This document shows positions 9,129 to 16,910 of a stretch of 64,000 nt of DNA, in pieces (within the stretch, counting starts at the first letter, position 1; each line of letters starts with the position of its first letter). The stretch is from positions 1,550,001 to 1,614,000 of the forward strand of contig OZ244625.1 of NCBI GenBank assembly GCA_965218555.1, read 5' to 3'. Origin of the DNA: JAPPLB01 sp965218555. GTDB taxonomy: Bacteria; Acidobacteriota; Terriglobia; Bryobacterales; UBA6623. Position numbers and translations under genes: made by a program. The notes beneath the pieces were generated by a model. The model was not told where the DNA came from, ran no database searches, and was given only the letters and a program-made list of their open reading frames with translations.

Positions 9129-9386
9129 ATGGCCCATTCTGGTAGTGCGCTAGCGCACTACCCCCCATTCTCAAGAGAAATTGGGGATCTGACCCCGGCC
9201 ATACGCGACATCGCCGCCGCCCTCGTCGAGTCCATCGAGGACGCATTCGAGCGTGAACATTCGCCCGCCGGCGCCCCCTGGGCCGACAGTCCCACCCGCG
9301 CTTTCCTCGGTCGCTCCAACGACCTCGACGCGATAATTCTGGACCTCATTGAGCGGTATTTTTTGGACGCTCTCTCCGAGCGCTGA
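9129..9386 (+). pseudogene. Phage tail completion/virion morphogenesis protein relic
   Basis: Short frame of 85 codons. The part from DLTPAIRDIAAALVESIEDA to FEREHSPAGAPWADSP matches the start of Mu-like gpG/phage virion morphogenesis (tail completion) proteins, which are about twice this length. After GAPWADSP the family sequence is lost. The first 15 codons run over a 22-base palindrome and are unlikely to be real. No other phage gene is nearby, so this is a relic, not a prophage. Confidence 0.45.
9141..9162. promoter_or_regulatory. 22-base perfect palindrome upstream of the restriction operon
   Basis: Each arm is GGTAGTGCGCT. It sits 13 bases upstream (minus strand) of a TATAGT -10-like box for the methyltransferase gene, where the -35 region would be, so it may bind a regulator of the restriction operon. 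No controller gene is adjacent, so the role is an inference. Confidence 0.4.
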
Positions 9387-9476
9387 GCATCGCGCGGTTA
9401 GAGCTATTTTTCTAGCCATTTTCAGGCCGAAAAGTGACAAGAAACGTTGCAACTGAAACGTAACTTCGCGTGGCCG

Positions 9477-10919
9477 CTAGGCCATGATCTTGTGGGCGAC
9501 GTTGCCGTAGACGTCAGTCAGCCGGAAGTCCCTGCCCGCGAGGCGGTAAGTGAGCTTGGTGTGGTCCAAGCCGAGCAGATGCAGGATGGTGGCATGCAGG
9601 TCGTGGATGTGCATGCGGTCTTCGACGGCATGATAGCCGTACTCGTCCGTCGCGCCATAGACGGCGCCCGGTTTGACACCTCCGCCGGCCATCCAGATCG
9701 TGAAGCCCCACGGGTTGTGGTCGCGGCCATCGCGCTCCATGAAAGGCGTGCGGCCGAACTCTCCGCCCCACATGACGAGGGTATCGTCGAGCAGGCCGCG
9801 GGCCTTGAGATCTCTCAAGAGCGCGGCGATCGGCTGATCAACCTCTTTGGCGTTCCGGGTGTGGATGCGTTGAAGCTGCGTGTGCTGGTCCCAAGTGGGT
9901 AGCGGGCTATGCGTGCACTGCACGTAGCGGACGCCGCGCTCGACCAGCCGGCGCGCCAACATGCACTGCCAGGCGAACTCGTGCGTGGGCCCATGGTCAT
10001 AGCCGTAGAGCTTCTTCGTGGCGTGTGACTCACGCTCCACATCGAAGGCCTCGGGCGCTTCAAGCTGCATGCGCGCGGCCAACTCGAATGCCTGGATACG
10101 GGACTCGAGTTGCGGGTCGTGCTCCCGTTCGGCTTGATGGGCGCGGTTGATCTGCCGAAGCATAGCGAGTTCGTAGCGCTGCTGATCAGGAGAAAGCTGC
10201 GGGTTGGCAAGGTGCTCAACGGGATTCTTGATCAAATCGTCGAGCTTCGAGTTCGTGCTGCCAATCGACGTCGCCTGATAGCGGCCCGGCAAAAAACCAG
10301 ACCCGTAGAGCTTGGCGTCGGCCGACTTGATGACAATGAAGCCCGGCAGGTTGCGGTTCTCCGTTCCCAGGCCGTAGAGCACCCACGAGCCAAGGCTGGG
10401 ACGCGTGAAGTTGATGGAGCCGGTATTGATCTGCAAAAGCGCCCCGCCGTGGTCGACTCCGTCGCCGACAACGGACCGGATGACGCAGAGGTCGTCCACG
10501 TGAGACGCGACGTGCGGGAAGAGGTCGCTTACCGGAATACCGCTTTCGCCGTACTGCTTGAAGGCCCAGGGGGACTTCATCAGTCCGCCGATGTACTCGT
10601 CGTCAGCGAAGGTGAAACCGAGCTTGAACGGGATGGGTTTGCCATGTTCTTGATCGAGCCGCGGCTTGGGATCGAACGTATCGATGTGCGATGGGCCCCC
10701 ATTCATGAAGAGGAAGATGATGTTCTTGGCGCGGGCCTTGAAATGTGATGGCTTTACGAAGGAAAAAGTCGTGCTCGAGTTCCCCTCGGCGGCAAGCTGC
10801 TCGCTACCGAGTAGAGCCATGAGGCTTAGCGAGCCGAATCCGAGGCCGCTGCGCCGCAGCATGGTCCGGCGCGAAAGAAGTACGCCGGCAGCGGCACTTG
10901 CAGTCCGATCAATCGACAT
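9477..10919 (-). CDS. DUF1501 Tat-exported protein
   Basis: 480 residues with a twin-arginine N-terminus (SRRTMLRRSGLGFGSLSLMALLG). DUF1501 marks: IIFLFMNGGPSHIDTFDPKP, LVMWGGEFGRTPFMERDGRD, WGFTIWMAGGGVKPG and HIHDLHATILHLLGLDHTKLTY. The C-terminal block is closer to the copy at 2425-3834 than to that at 883-2334. It overlaps the end of its cytochrome/DUF1553 partner by 11 bases, so it is co-translated with it. Function unknown; presumed periplasmic and working with the partner. Confidence 0.92.
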   Translation of the reverse strand: MSIDRTASAAAGVLLSRRTMLRRSGLGFGSLSLMALLGSEQLAAEGNSSTTFSFVKPSHFKARAKNIIFLFMNGGPSHIDTFDPKPRLDQEHGKPIPFKLGFTFADDEYIGGLMKSPWAFKQYGESGIPVSDLFPHVASHVDDLCVIRSVVGDGVDHGGALLQINTGSINFTRPSLGSWVLYGLGTENRNLPGFIVIKSADAKLYGSGFLPGRYQATSIGSTNSKLDDLIKNPVEHLANPQLSPDQQRYELAMLRQINRAHQAEREHDPQLESRIQAFELAARMQLEAPEAFDVERESHATKKLYGYDHGPTHEFAWQCMLARRLVERGVRYVQCTHSPLPTWDQHTQLQRIHTRNAKEVDQPIAALLRDLKARGLLDDTLVMWGGEFGRTPFMERDGRDHNPWGFTIWMAGGGVKPGAVYGATDEYGYHAVEDRMHIHDLHATILHLLGLDHTKLTYRLAGRDFRLTDVYGNVAHKIMA

Positions 10920-13767
10920 GGTGAAACTCGTTTGACGACATCAACATTCGGCAGAAGCCGGCCCAGGCATCCAAGCTCGGGTTCGAAGCATGCGCGGCAG
11001 CCGGATAGTGGTCGATGGAGTAGAGGCCGCGGGCGATTTCATCGGGTTGGGCGCCGCGGCCCAACGCGATCCGGTAAGCCCGCTTGATGCGGCGGGGGGC
11101 GTCGCGCGTTCCATCGGCGAGCAGATACCGCGCGAAAGCTTCGGAGCGATCGAGGGCAAACGGACTATTCATCATGTAGAGCGCTTGCGGCGCTACGGTC
11201 GTGAGGTTCCGCTTCCCCGTGCTGGTTGCGGAATCGACGAAGTCGAAGCTGCGCAGCGTCGTGGGAATGCCGCCGCGCGACACGGGTATATAGACCGTGC
11301 GGCGCCTTGAATTGGCCAAGGTGACCGGCGCCTTCTCCTCGCCTTCTTTCACGGGTGCAGGCTCAAGCTTTCCGCCGACGGTCAGGTCGAGTGCTCGATC
11401 GAGAGCGAGCAACGAATCACGCAGTTCTTCAATCGTGAGGCGCCGGCGGCTGAATCGCGACCACAGCCGATTGTCCGGGTCGGCGCTCCAGGCTCGCCCG
11501 TCTGCGCGGCTGCTCATTTGGTAAGTGCTCGAGTTCATCATCAGGCGGTGCATCGACTTGATCGACCAGCCGGACTCGATAAACCGTTGCGCCAGGTAGT
11601 CGAGCAAAGCGGGATGGGTTGGCTTCGCACCGGTGAGGCCGAAGTTGTTGGGCGTATTGACCAGGCCCTCCCCGAAGTGCCATTGCCAAATGCGGTTGAC
11701 CATAACGCGCGCCGTCGTGGGGTGGCCGGGTTTCGTGATCCATCCGGCAAGTGCATGGCGGCCGCTGCCTTCGACGACGGCAGGGGCGTCGTCGTTCGCA
11801 AAGACAACCGGGAAGCGCTTTGCCACGAGATCGCCCGGACTCGACGGGTTGCCCCGCAGGAAGACGCGTTGCTCGACAGCCTTGCCTTCCGTAACGGAAC
11901 AAGCCAAGGGCGGCTCTTCCGGCGATCGGGTTTGCAGCTCGTCGAGCTCGTTGCGCAGGCGCGCCAAGTGACGCTGAGCCGTTTCGGACAGCACCTTCTC
12001 GCGCTCTTCGCCATCGACCAAGAAAGGCGCCGGGCCGCAGAGGTCTTTGTTGAAGAAGCGGCAAGCATTGGAGGCCAACGGGGACAAGGCGACTTCCACG
12101 AAGAAACGGTCGTTCACGCTTTCGAAGCTCTTGCCTTCGATCCGAGCCGGCTGGGGCAGCTTCGAGTTTCGGGCGACCGCTTGGACAAGCTTGGTTTTCC
12201 AGCCGCGCACATCTTCAATCCAGCGCTTGGCCGGGATGTCGAAGATCTCCTGGTAATGGTGCGCGGCGCGTTCCACGTCCTCGACTGAAGCGTCCTTGGT
12301 AGCGGTGCTGCGCCAGTGCTCGAGAAACACCTTGAAGTCGGCGTGGCTGCCGGAGGGCCGCAAATACGGGACCCAGTCTTCAAGGACGCTCAGCTCAAGT
12401 TCTCCCTGCGCCGCGGCTTGGGCGGGGGAGAGCCCTTGGGCGCGGACCCTCCACTCGGCAAGCAGGTAGTCCGCCACGCGATGGTAGTACATCGACAGCA
12501 CATGGTCGAGCACTTCGTTCGCCAGAAAAGCGTCAATTTCCTGTTTCTTGGCGTCTACCTTGTACTTCGCGCTCTTGTAGTGCTCGTATTCCTGCTTGGG
12601 GACCAGGGCGGCGTGGTGCAGAGTCGAGTCCCGGGTGTCGAGCACGTCCCAACTCTGCGTGTCAGCGAAGATCGAGGCGAGCGAATAGTAGTCCCTTGTC
12701 AAAATCGGGTCGAACTTGTGATCGTGACAGCGACTGCAGGAAATGGTCAGCCCGAGGAAAGCCTTTGACGTAGTATCGATTTGCTCATCGATCACGTCAT
12801 AGAGCAGTTTGGTCTTGTCCTGCTCGTTGATTTGCCGCGGGCCGAGGGCCAGGAAGCCCGTAGCGATAATGCCCTGAGCGTTGGGCCGGCCGGCGATGGC
12901 CGAGGGCAGCAAGTCGCCGGCGATTTGCTGGCTGACGAACCGGTCATAGGGGAGGTCGCGGTTGAAGGCGTCGATGACGTAGTCACGATAGCGCCAGGCG
13001 TGCGCCGATACGTCGGCGTAACGGGCGACATCCAACCAGTGCCGCCCCCACTTCTCTCCATACCGCGGCGAGGCGAGCAGGCGCTCGACGAGACGCCCGA
13101 AAGCCTCCGGAGCGGTATCGGAGACGAACGCCCGGATCTCCTCTTCGTCCGGCGGCAGGCCGTGCAGATCGTACTTCGCCCGTCTGAGGAGAGTCAGCTT
13201 GTCCGCGGGGTCAGCCGGCTTCAGCCCGGACGCCTCCAAGCGGCTCAGGATGAAGCGGTCGATGTCATTGCTGATCCAGTCTTCGTGGTCGACCGCCGGA
13301 AGCTCGGGGTCGGATATGGGTTGAAAGGCCCAGTGCGAGAGTTGCTTTGCAGTGAAGCCGGTCTCGGATGCTTTACTCGGCGGCGGGGTTTGAGGGACCG
13401 CATCCGGCCAGACGGCGCCCCCCGCAACCCACTGCTCCAGGGCTTCGATCTCCATTTCCCGGAGCTTGCCGGTGGGCGGCATTTTGATCCTGCCTTCATA
13501 CCGCACGGCCTGAATGAGCCGGCTCTGGTCCGGGTCTCCCTGGACGACGACGGGGGTTCCCACGGCGCCGCGGAGAAAGCCTTGCGCGGTCGTAAGCTTC
13601 AGACCGGCCATTTGCACCTTTTCGCCGTGGCACTCGCCGCATCGCTCCAGGAAAATGGGGCGGATTCGGCGTTCGAAGAGTTCGCCGCTATCCGGGACCT
13701 GGCCGACGGCCGAAGACAGGAACAACGCGGTGCAGAGCGGGACGCTCTGCCGGAGGAAAGCAGCCAT
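10909..13767 (-). CDS. Planctomycete-type cytochrome c, DUF1549 and DUF1553 protein
   Basis: 952 residues from the ATG at 13767; a GTG at 13785 would add six residues. Signal peptide MAAFLRQSVPLCTALFLSSAVG, PSCyt1 haem motif CGECH at about residue 43, DUF1549 with CSRCHDHKFDPI, and DUF1553 with VNRIWQWHFGEG and NFGLTGAKPTHPALLDYLA. It is the third copy of this architecture in the window and keeps both CxxCH motifs. The DUF1501 gene downstream overlaps by 11 bases. The 5' side carries an 8-base tandem repeat (13783-13814). Confidence 0.92.
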   Translation of the reverse strand: MAAFLRQSVPLCTALFLSSAVGQVPDSGELFERRIRPIFLERCGECHGEKVQMAGLKLTTAQGFLRGAVGTPVVVQGDPDQSRLIQAVRYEGRIKMPPTGKLREMEIEALEQWVAGGAVWPDAVPQTPPPSKASETGFTAKQLSHWAFQPISDPELPAVDHEDWISNDIDRFILSRLEASGLKPADPADKLTLLRRAKYDLHGLPPDEEEIRAFVSDTAPEAFGRLVERLLASPRYGEKWGRHWLDVARYADVSAHAWRYRDYVIDAFNRDLPYDRFVSQQIAGDLLPSAIAGRPNAQGIIATGFLALGPRQINEQDKTKLLYDVIDEQIDTTSKAFLGLTISCSRCHDHKFDPILTRDYYSLASIFADTQSWDVLDTRDSTLHHAALVPKQEYEHYKSAKYKVDAKKQEIDAFLANEVLDHVLSMYYHRVADYLLAEWRVRAQGLSPAQAAAQGELELSVLEDWVPYLRPSGSHADFKVFLEHWRSTATKDASVEDVERAAHHYQEIFDIPAKRWIEDVRGWKTKLVQAVARNSKLPQPARIEGKSFESVNDRFFVEVALSPLASNACRFFNKDLCGPAPFLVDGEEREKVLSETAQRHLARLRNELDELQTRSPEEPPLACSVTEGKAVEQRVFLRGNPSSPGDLVAKRFPVVFANDDAPAVVEGSGRHALAGWITKPGHPTTARVMVNRIWQWHFGEGLVNTPNNFGLTGAKPTHPALLDYLAQRFIESGWSIKSMHRLMMNSSTYQMSSRADGRAWSADPDNRLWSRFSRRRLTIEELRDSLLALDRALDLTVGGKLEPAPVKEGEEKAPVTLANSRRRTVYIPVSRGGIPTTLRSFDFVDSATSTGKRNLTTVAPQALYMMNSPFALDRSEAFARYLLADGTRDAPRRIKRAYRIALGRGAQPDEIARGLYSIDHYPAAAHASNPSLDAWAGFCRMLMSSNEFHHVD

Positions 13768-13782
13768 CGTGGAAAGGAGGCT

Positions 13783-13814
13783 CACCCGTTCACCCGTTCA
13801 CCCGTTCACCCGCT
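13783..13814. repeat. 8-base tandem repeat
   Basis: CACCCGTT is repeated three times, then a fourth imperfect unit CACCCGCT. It lies at the 5' edge of the cytochrome gene, in the leader region, where slippage could change leader length. Confidence 0.75.
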
Positions 13815-13861
13815 CGTATCTTCTCACCAAGTTCGACTGCAATCAATTCCCGGCAGGAATG

Positions 13862-13914
13862 TGTCAACGCAATATAGAAAATTCCCCTGATTGTGCAATC
13901 TAGAACGTTCCCCT
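13862..13914. repeat. IS21-type element end, relic
   Basis: Starts TGTCAACGC and carries two direct repeats, TAGAAAATTCCCCT (13875) and TAGAACGTTCCCCT (13901), 26 bases apart. A TGT terminus plus multiple internal repeats is the layout of IS21-family ends. No istA or istB is nearby, so it is a solo end. Confidence 0.5.
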
Positions 13915-14728
13915 TTCTCAGCATGGGTTCATTTTGGGTTGGCCGCAGCGGAACGAGCCCGGAGGGCGACGGGAGCTGCGGCCAACGGTGCACTTCGTGC
14001 GGCCGCCCGCAGACACGGGATTCTGCGCACTTTCCCAGGATTTCCCAGCTAACGGCGCTTGAAGGAAAGAAAATGCCGAACAACCGTGGACAGGGAAGCA
14101 GTGACTTGGCGGCAGGCGCGGCGGTCCGAGCGGCGGTTTTTGGTTTGGCGACCCTTGCGCACACACGGCGAACCGAACGGCCATGCAGACACCTGATTTG
14201 CAACCAACACGAGCCCTCGATGCGCCTGGGCCGAAGCTCCTCCGCCCGCAGCGCAGCGCCCGCGCATCCTGCGCAGCTCTTTTTGACAGGACGAACGCAC
14301 CTCGGGCGCGGCAGCCTAGCCTGCATCTCTCCCCACCTGACGGGGGAAGCACGCGATACGACCGCCATGACTTCGTTGCGCTGGCTTGCCGTGCTCGATG
14401 TAGGGTCAAGTACACCTGCGCGCGCCAAGCGGCTCGCGCCTCGTCCTGCCGGCCCTCTCCCGCACTTCGTTTCCCCACGTGGTGAGAAATGCAGGCCTGG
14501 ATTGTCGCCTCCCTGTCGTCATGCTATGCCGGCCGGGGAGGCAAAACAAGACTGAAGGGCTTCAGTCCGTCGAGCCGAAGGCGAACGTTCTCCTTGGCTC
14601 ACCAGGGAAACTTCTCACATTATGCCGACATTCGCAGCAGGAATGAATGCCTGTGAACAACTCGCATCCTTCGTTCGGCTGTTCCCAGTAGACTAAGCCT
14701 TTGCGTGCTCACCCAGTGGTATCTGTCG
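13915..14728. other. Gene-less stretch of about 0.8 kb
   Basis: Open frames on both strands are present only because the DNA is GC-rich; none has a recognisable domain, ribosome site or signal peptide, and the two longest are antisense to each other. A small hairpin, CTGAAG-GG-CTTCAG, lies at about 14552-14565. I see no gene here. Confidence 0.55.
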
Positions 14729-16528
14729 ATGAAGAGGTCTGCGATGGCCCGCGTCTCCCGTAGGCCATGGAGTTTTGTCGCCGTCATCGCGGCCTTCGCC
14801 CTCGCCGCTGTGCTGCAATCCGCGGTGTCCGCTCAGGGCGTGGCGGTGTCCGGCCGCCGGGCGCAGCCGCGCAGGCCGTTACCCGAGGGCACGGAGCTGC
14901 CCCGGATCGCCTATCACGACATCGCCCGGCAGGCGGGCCTGACCGGTGTCAACATTTCGGGGGCGGAAAAGGGCAAGGAGTATATCGTCGAGACGACCGG
15001 GACGGGTGTGGCGATATTCGATTACGACAACGACGGTCTCATGGACCTTTTCTTCGTGAACGGAGACCGGCTCGGCGATCAGGCCGGGCAATCCAGGCAT
15101 TATCTCTATCGCAACCGCGGCGGACTTGCATTTGATGACGTCACCGAGGAAGCCGGAATCGGGCACACCGGCTGGGGCCAGGGCGCCTGTGCCGGCGATG
15201 TCGACAACGATGCGTACACCGACATCCTGGTGACACACTGGGGTTCCCACGTTCTGTTCCGCAACCAGGGAGACGGAACTTTTCGAGACGAAACCAAACG
15301 CCGAGGCCTGCTGAGCCCGGAGCGGCGCTGGAGCACGGGTTGCGCCTTCCTTGACCACGACCGCGACGGCGATTTGGATCTCTTCGTCGCGAATTACTTG
15401 CGGTTCGATCCCGAGAAGACGCCGAAACCGGGTGAGCGGGCGGAATGCCGCTGGAAGGGCGTACCGGTGCTTTGCGGGCCGAGAGGCCTGCCGCCCGAGA
15501 CGATGTCGCTTTACGAGAACGACGGCAAGGGAGTGTTTGCGGATGTCTCTGACGCAGCGGGCGTCACCGTGCCGAAAGAGTATTACGGCTTCACCCCGCT
15601 CACGACCGACTTTGACAACGACGGGTGGACGGATGTCTATGTCGCGTGCGATTCGACGGCCGCGCTTCTCTATCACAACCAGAAGGACGGGACATTCGAA
15701 GAAGTGGGCGTGATTTCGGGCACGGCCTACAACCTCGACGGCATGGAGCAGGCGGGCATGGGCGTCACTGCCGGCGACTACGACGGGGACGGCAACCTCG
15801 ATCTGTTCAAGACGAACTTCTCCAGTGACACCCATACCCTCTATCGCAACGAAGGCGAGATGTTTTTCAGCGACGAGACCATCCGCACCGGCTTGGCGGT
15901 GAACACCCAGTATCTGGGGTGGGGAACGGCCTTCCTTGATGTCGATCACGACGGCTGGAAGGACATCTTCGTCGCGAACGGACACGTCTATCCGGGTATC
16001 GACGACACTCCTCTCTCCGAAACCTTCCACCAACGAAGACTTCTGTACTGGAATCGCAGGGATGGGGGGTTCCACGATGCATCAGGCGAGGCAGGTCCGG
16101 CGATCAGCGCGGCGCACTCCTCGCGCGGCGCGGCCATTGGTGACCTCGACAACGACGGGAGCTTGGAGATCGTCATCGTCAATATGCACGAGGCGCCGTC
16201 TCTGTTGAAGAACGATGGAGAGCGGGGCGGCGCTCTACTGGTGCAAGCCCTCAACCCCGAGGGGCGTGATGCAATCGGCGCCCGCATTCGAGTGACCGCC
16301 GAAGACCGGCGCCAGATCGACGAGGTGCGCAGCGGCGGCTACCACATCTCGCAAAGCGACTTTCGCATTCACTTCGGGCTCGGGGCGGCTTCCGCGGCCG
16401 ATGTCGGGATCCGCTGGCCGGATGGGAAGACGAGCCGCTTCGAAGCCGTCGCGGCCGGCCAATGGATCGTCGTTCAGCAAGGCAAGGGCATCGTGAAGAC
16501 AATCGCCTTCCGTTCAGACGGGGACTAA
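14729..16528 (+). CDS. Secreted FG-GAP/VCBS repeat protein with ASPIC/UnbV domain (CRTAC1-like)
   Basis: About 599 residues from the ATG at 14729 (MKRSAMARVSRRPWSF, then a hydrophobic signal segment ending in VSAQG). At least seven calcium-binding FG-GAP-type repeats are visible, for example DYDNDGLMDLFFVNGD, DVDNDAYTDILVTHWG, DFDNDGWTDVYVACDS and DVDHDGWKDIFVANGH, folding as a beta propeller. The C-terminus is an ASPIC/UnbV domain (GARIRVTAEDRRQIDEV, HFGLGAASAADVGIRWPDG). Such proteins are secreted and abundant in Acidobacteriota; their ligands are unknown. A second gene of the same architecture follows at 16710. Confidence 0.9.
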   Translation: MKRSAMARVSRRPWSFVAVIAAFALAAVLQSAVSAQGVAVSGRRAQPRRPLPEGTELPRIAYHDIARQAGLTGVNISGAEKGKEYIVETTGTGVAIFDYDNDGLMDLFFVNGDRLGDQAGQSRHYLYRNRGGLAFDDVTEEAGIGHTGWGQGACAGDVDNDAYTDILVTHWGSHVLFRNQGDGTFRDETKRRGLLSPERRWSTGCAFLDHDRDGDLDLFVANYLRFDPEKTPKPGERAECRWKGVPVLCGPRGLPPETMSLYENDGKGVFADVSDAAGVTVPKEYYGFTPLTTDFDNDGWTDVYVACDSTAALLYHNQKDGTFEEVGVISGTAYNLDGMEQAGMGVTAGDYDGDGNLDLFKTNFSSDTHTLYRNEGEMFFSDETIRTGLAVNTQYLGWGTAFLDVDHDGWKDIFVANGHVYPGIDDTPLSETFHQRRLLYWNRRDGGFHDASGEAGPAISAAHSSRGAAIGDLDNDGSLEIVIVNMHEAPSLLKNDGERGGALLVQALNPEGRDAIGARIRVTAEDRRQIDEVRSGGYHISQSDFRIHFGLGAASAADVGIRWPDGKTSRFEAVAAGQWIVVQQGKGIVKTIAFRSDGD

Positions 16529-16550
16529 GACGGCTGTGCGCTCTCTAGCA

Positions 16551-16910
16551 GCCCGAGATGCAAGTCACGCGGGCGGCGTTACGCGCCCAGGGGCCGATGG
16601 AGTAACGGTCGATCGCCCCAGCAACGCGGCGCCGCGCTCTCCGCTCAGCCAGCCGGAAGCGGCGCGTAACCCTTCGGACGACGGACGCTTTTTTGTTTCG
16701 ACGGCGGTGATGCGGGCAAGATGCCCGCGCTCCCAGGGTGCTGACCTTGCTGCCCACCATGACGGCGGAGGAGACCGCCTAAGATCGTCGGCTTTGTCGT
16801 TCGTCGGAGAAGACCACCCGGATCGCCATCCTTCTCACTCCGCGCTTTTTCTTCGCAACGACCGCAGGAGCCCGCCGCGCCTTCCACGGGACTTCCACCA
16901 CGGGCTACCA
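16551..16910. repeat. Dispersed repeat, copy 1 (long form)
   Basis: Closely matches 31409-31665. Shared blocks include GGCGGCGTTACGCGCCC, GGAAGCGGCGCGTAACCC, GTGCTGACCTTGCTGCCCACC and CGCCTTCCACGGGACTT. This copy has two extra segments: a GCGGGCAAGATGCCCGC inverted repeat near 16712 and about 80 bases after 16760. Similarity stops at about 16910, a few codons before the signal peptide of the next gene. Frames inside it are not convincing genes. Confidence 0.7.

Noticed and set aside
13783..13814. CRISPR array
   Set aside because: The repeats are 8 bases and contiguous, with no spacers; no cas gene is in the window.
13790..14555. Two long antisense frames (minus 13790-14428 and plus 13893-14555)
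   Set aside because: They overlap each other, have shadow-like composition and no motif, and lie next to an IS-end relic.
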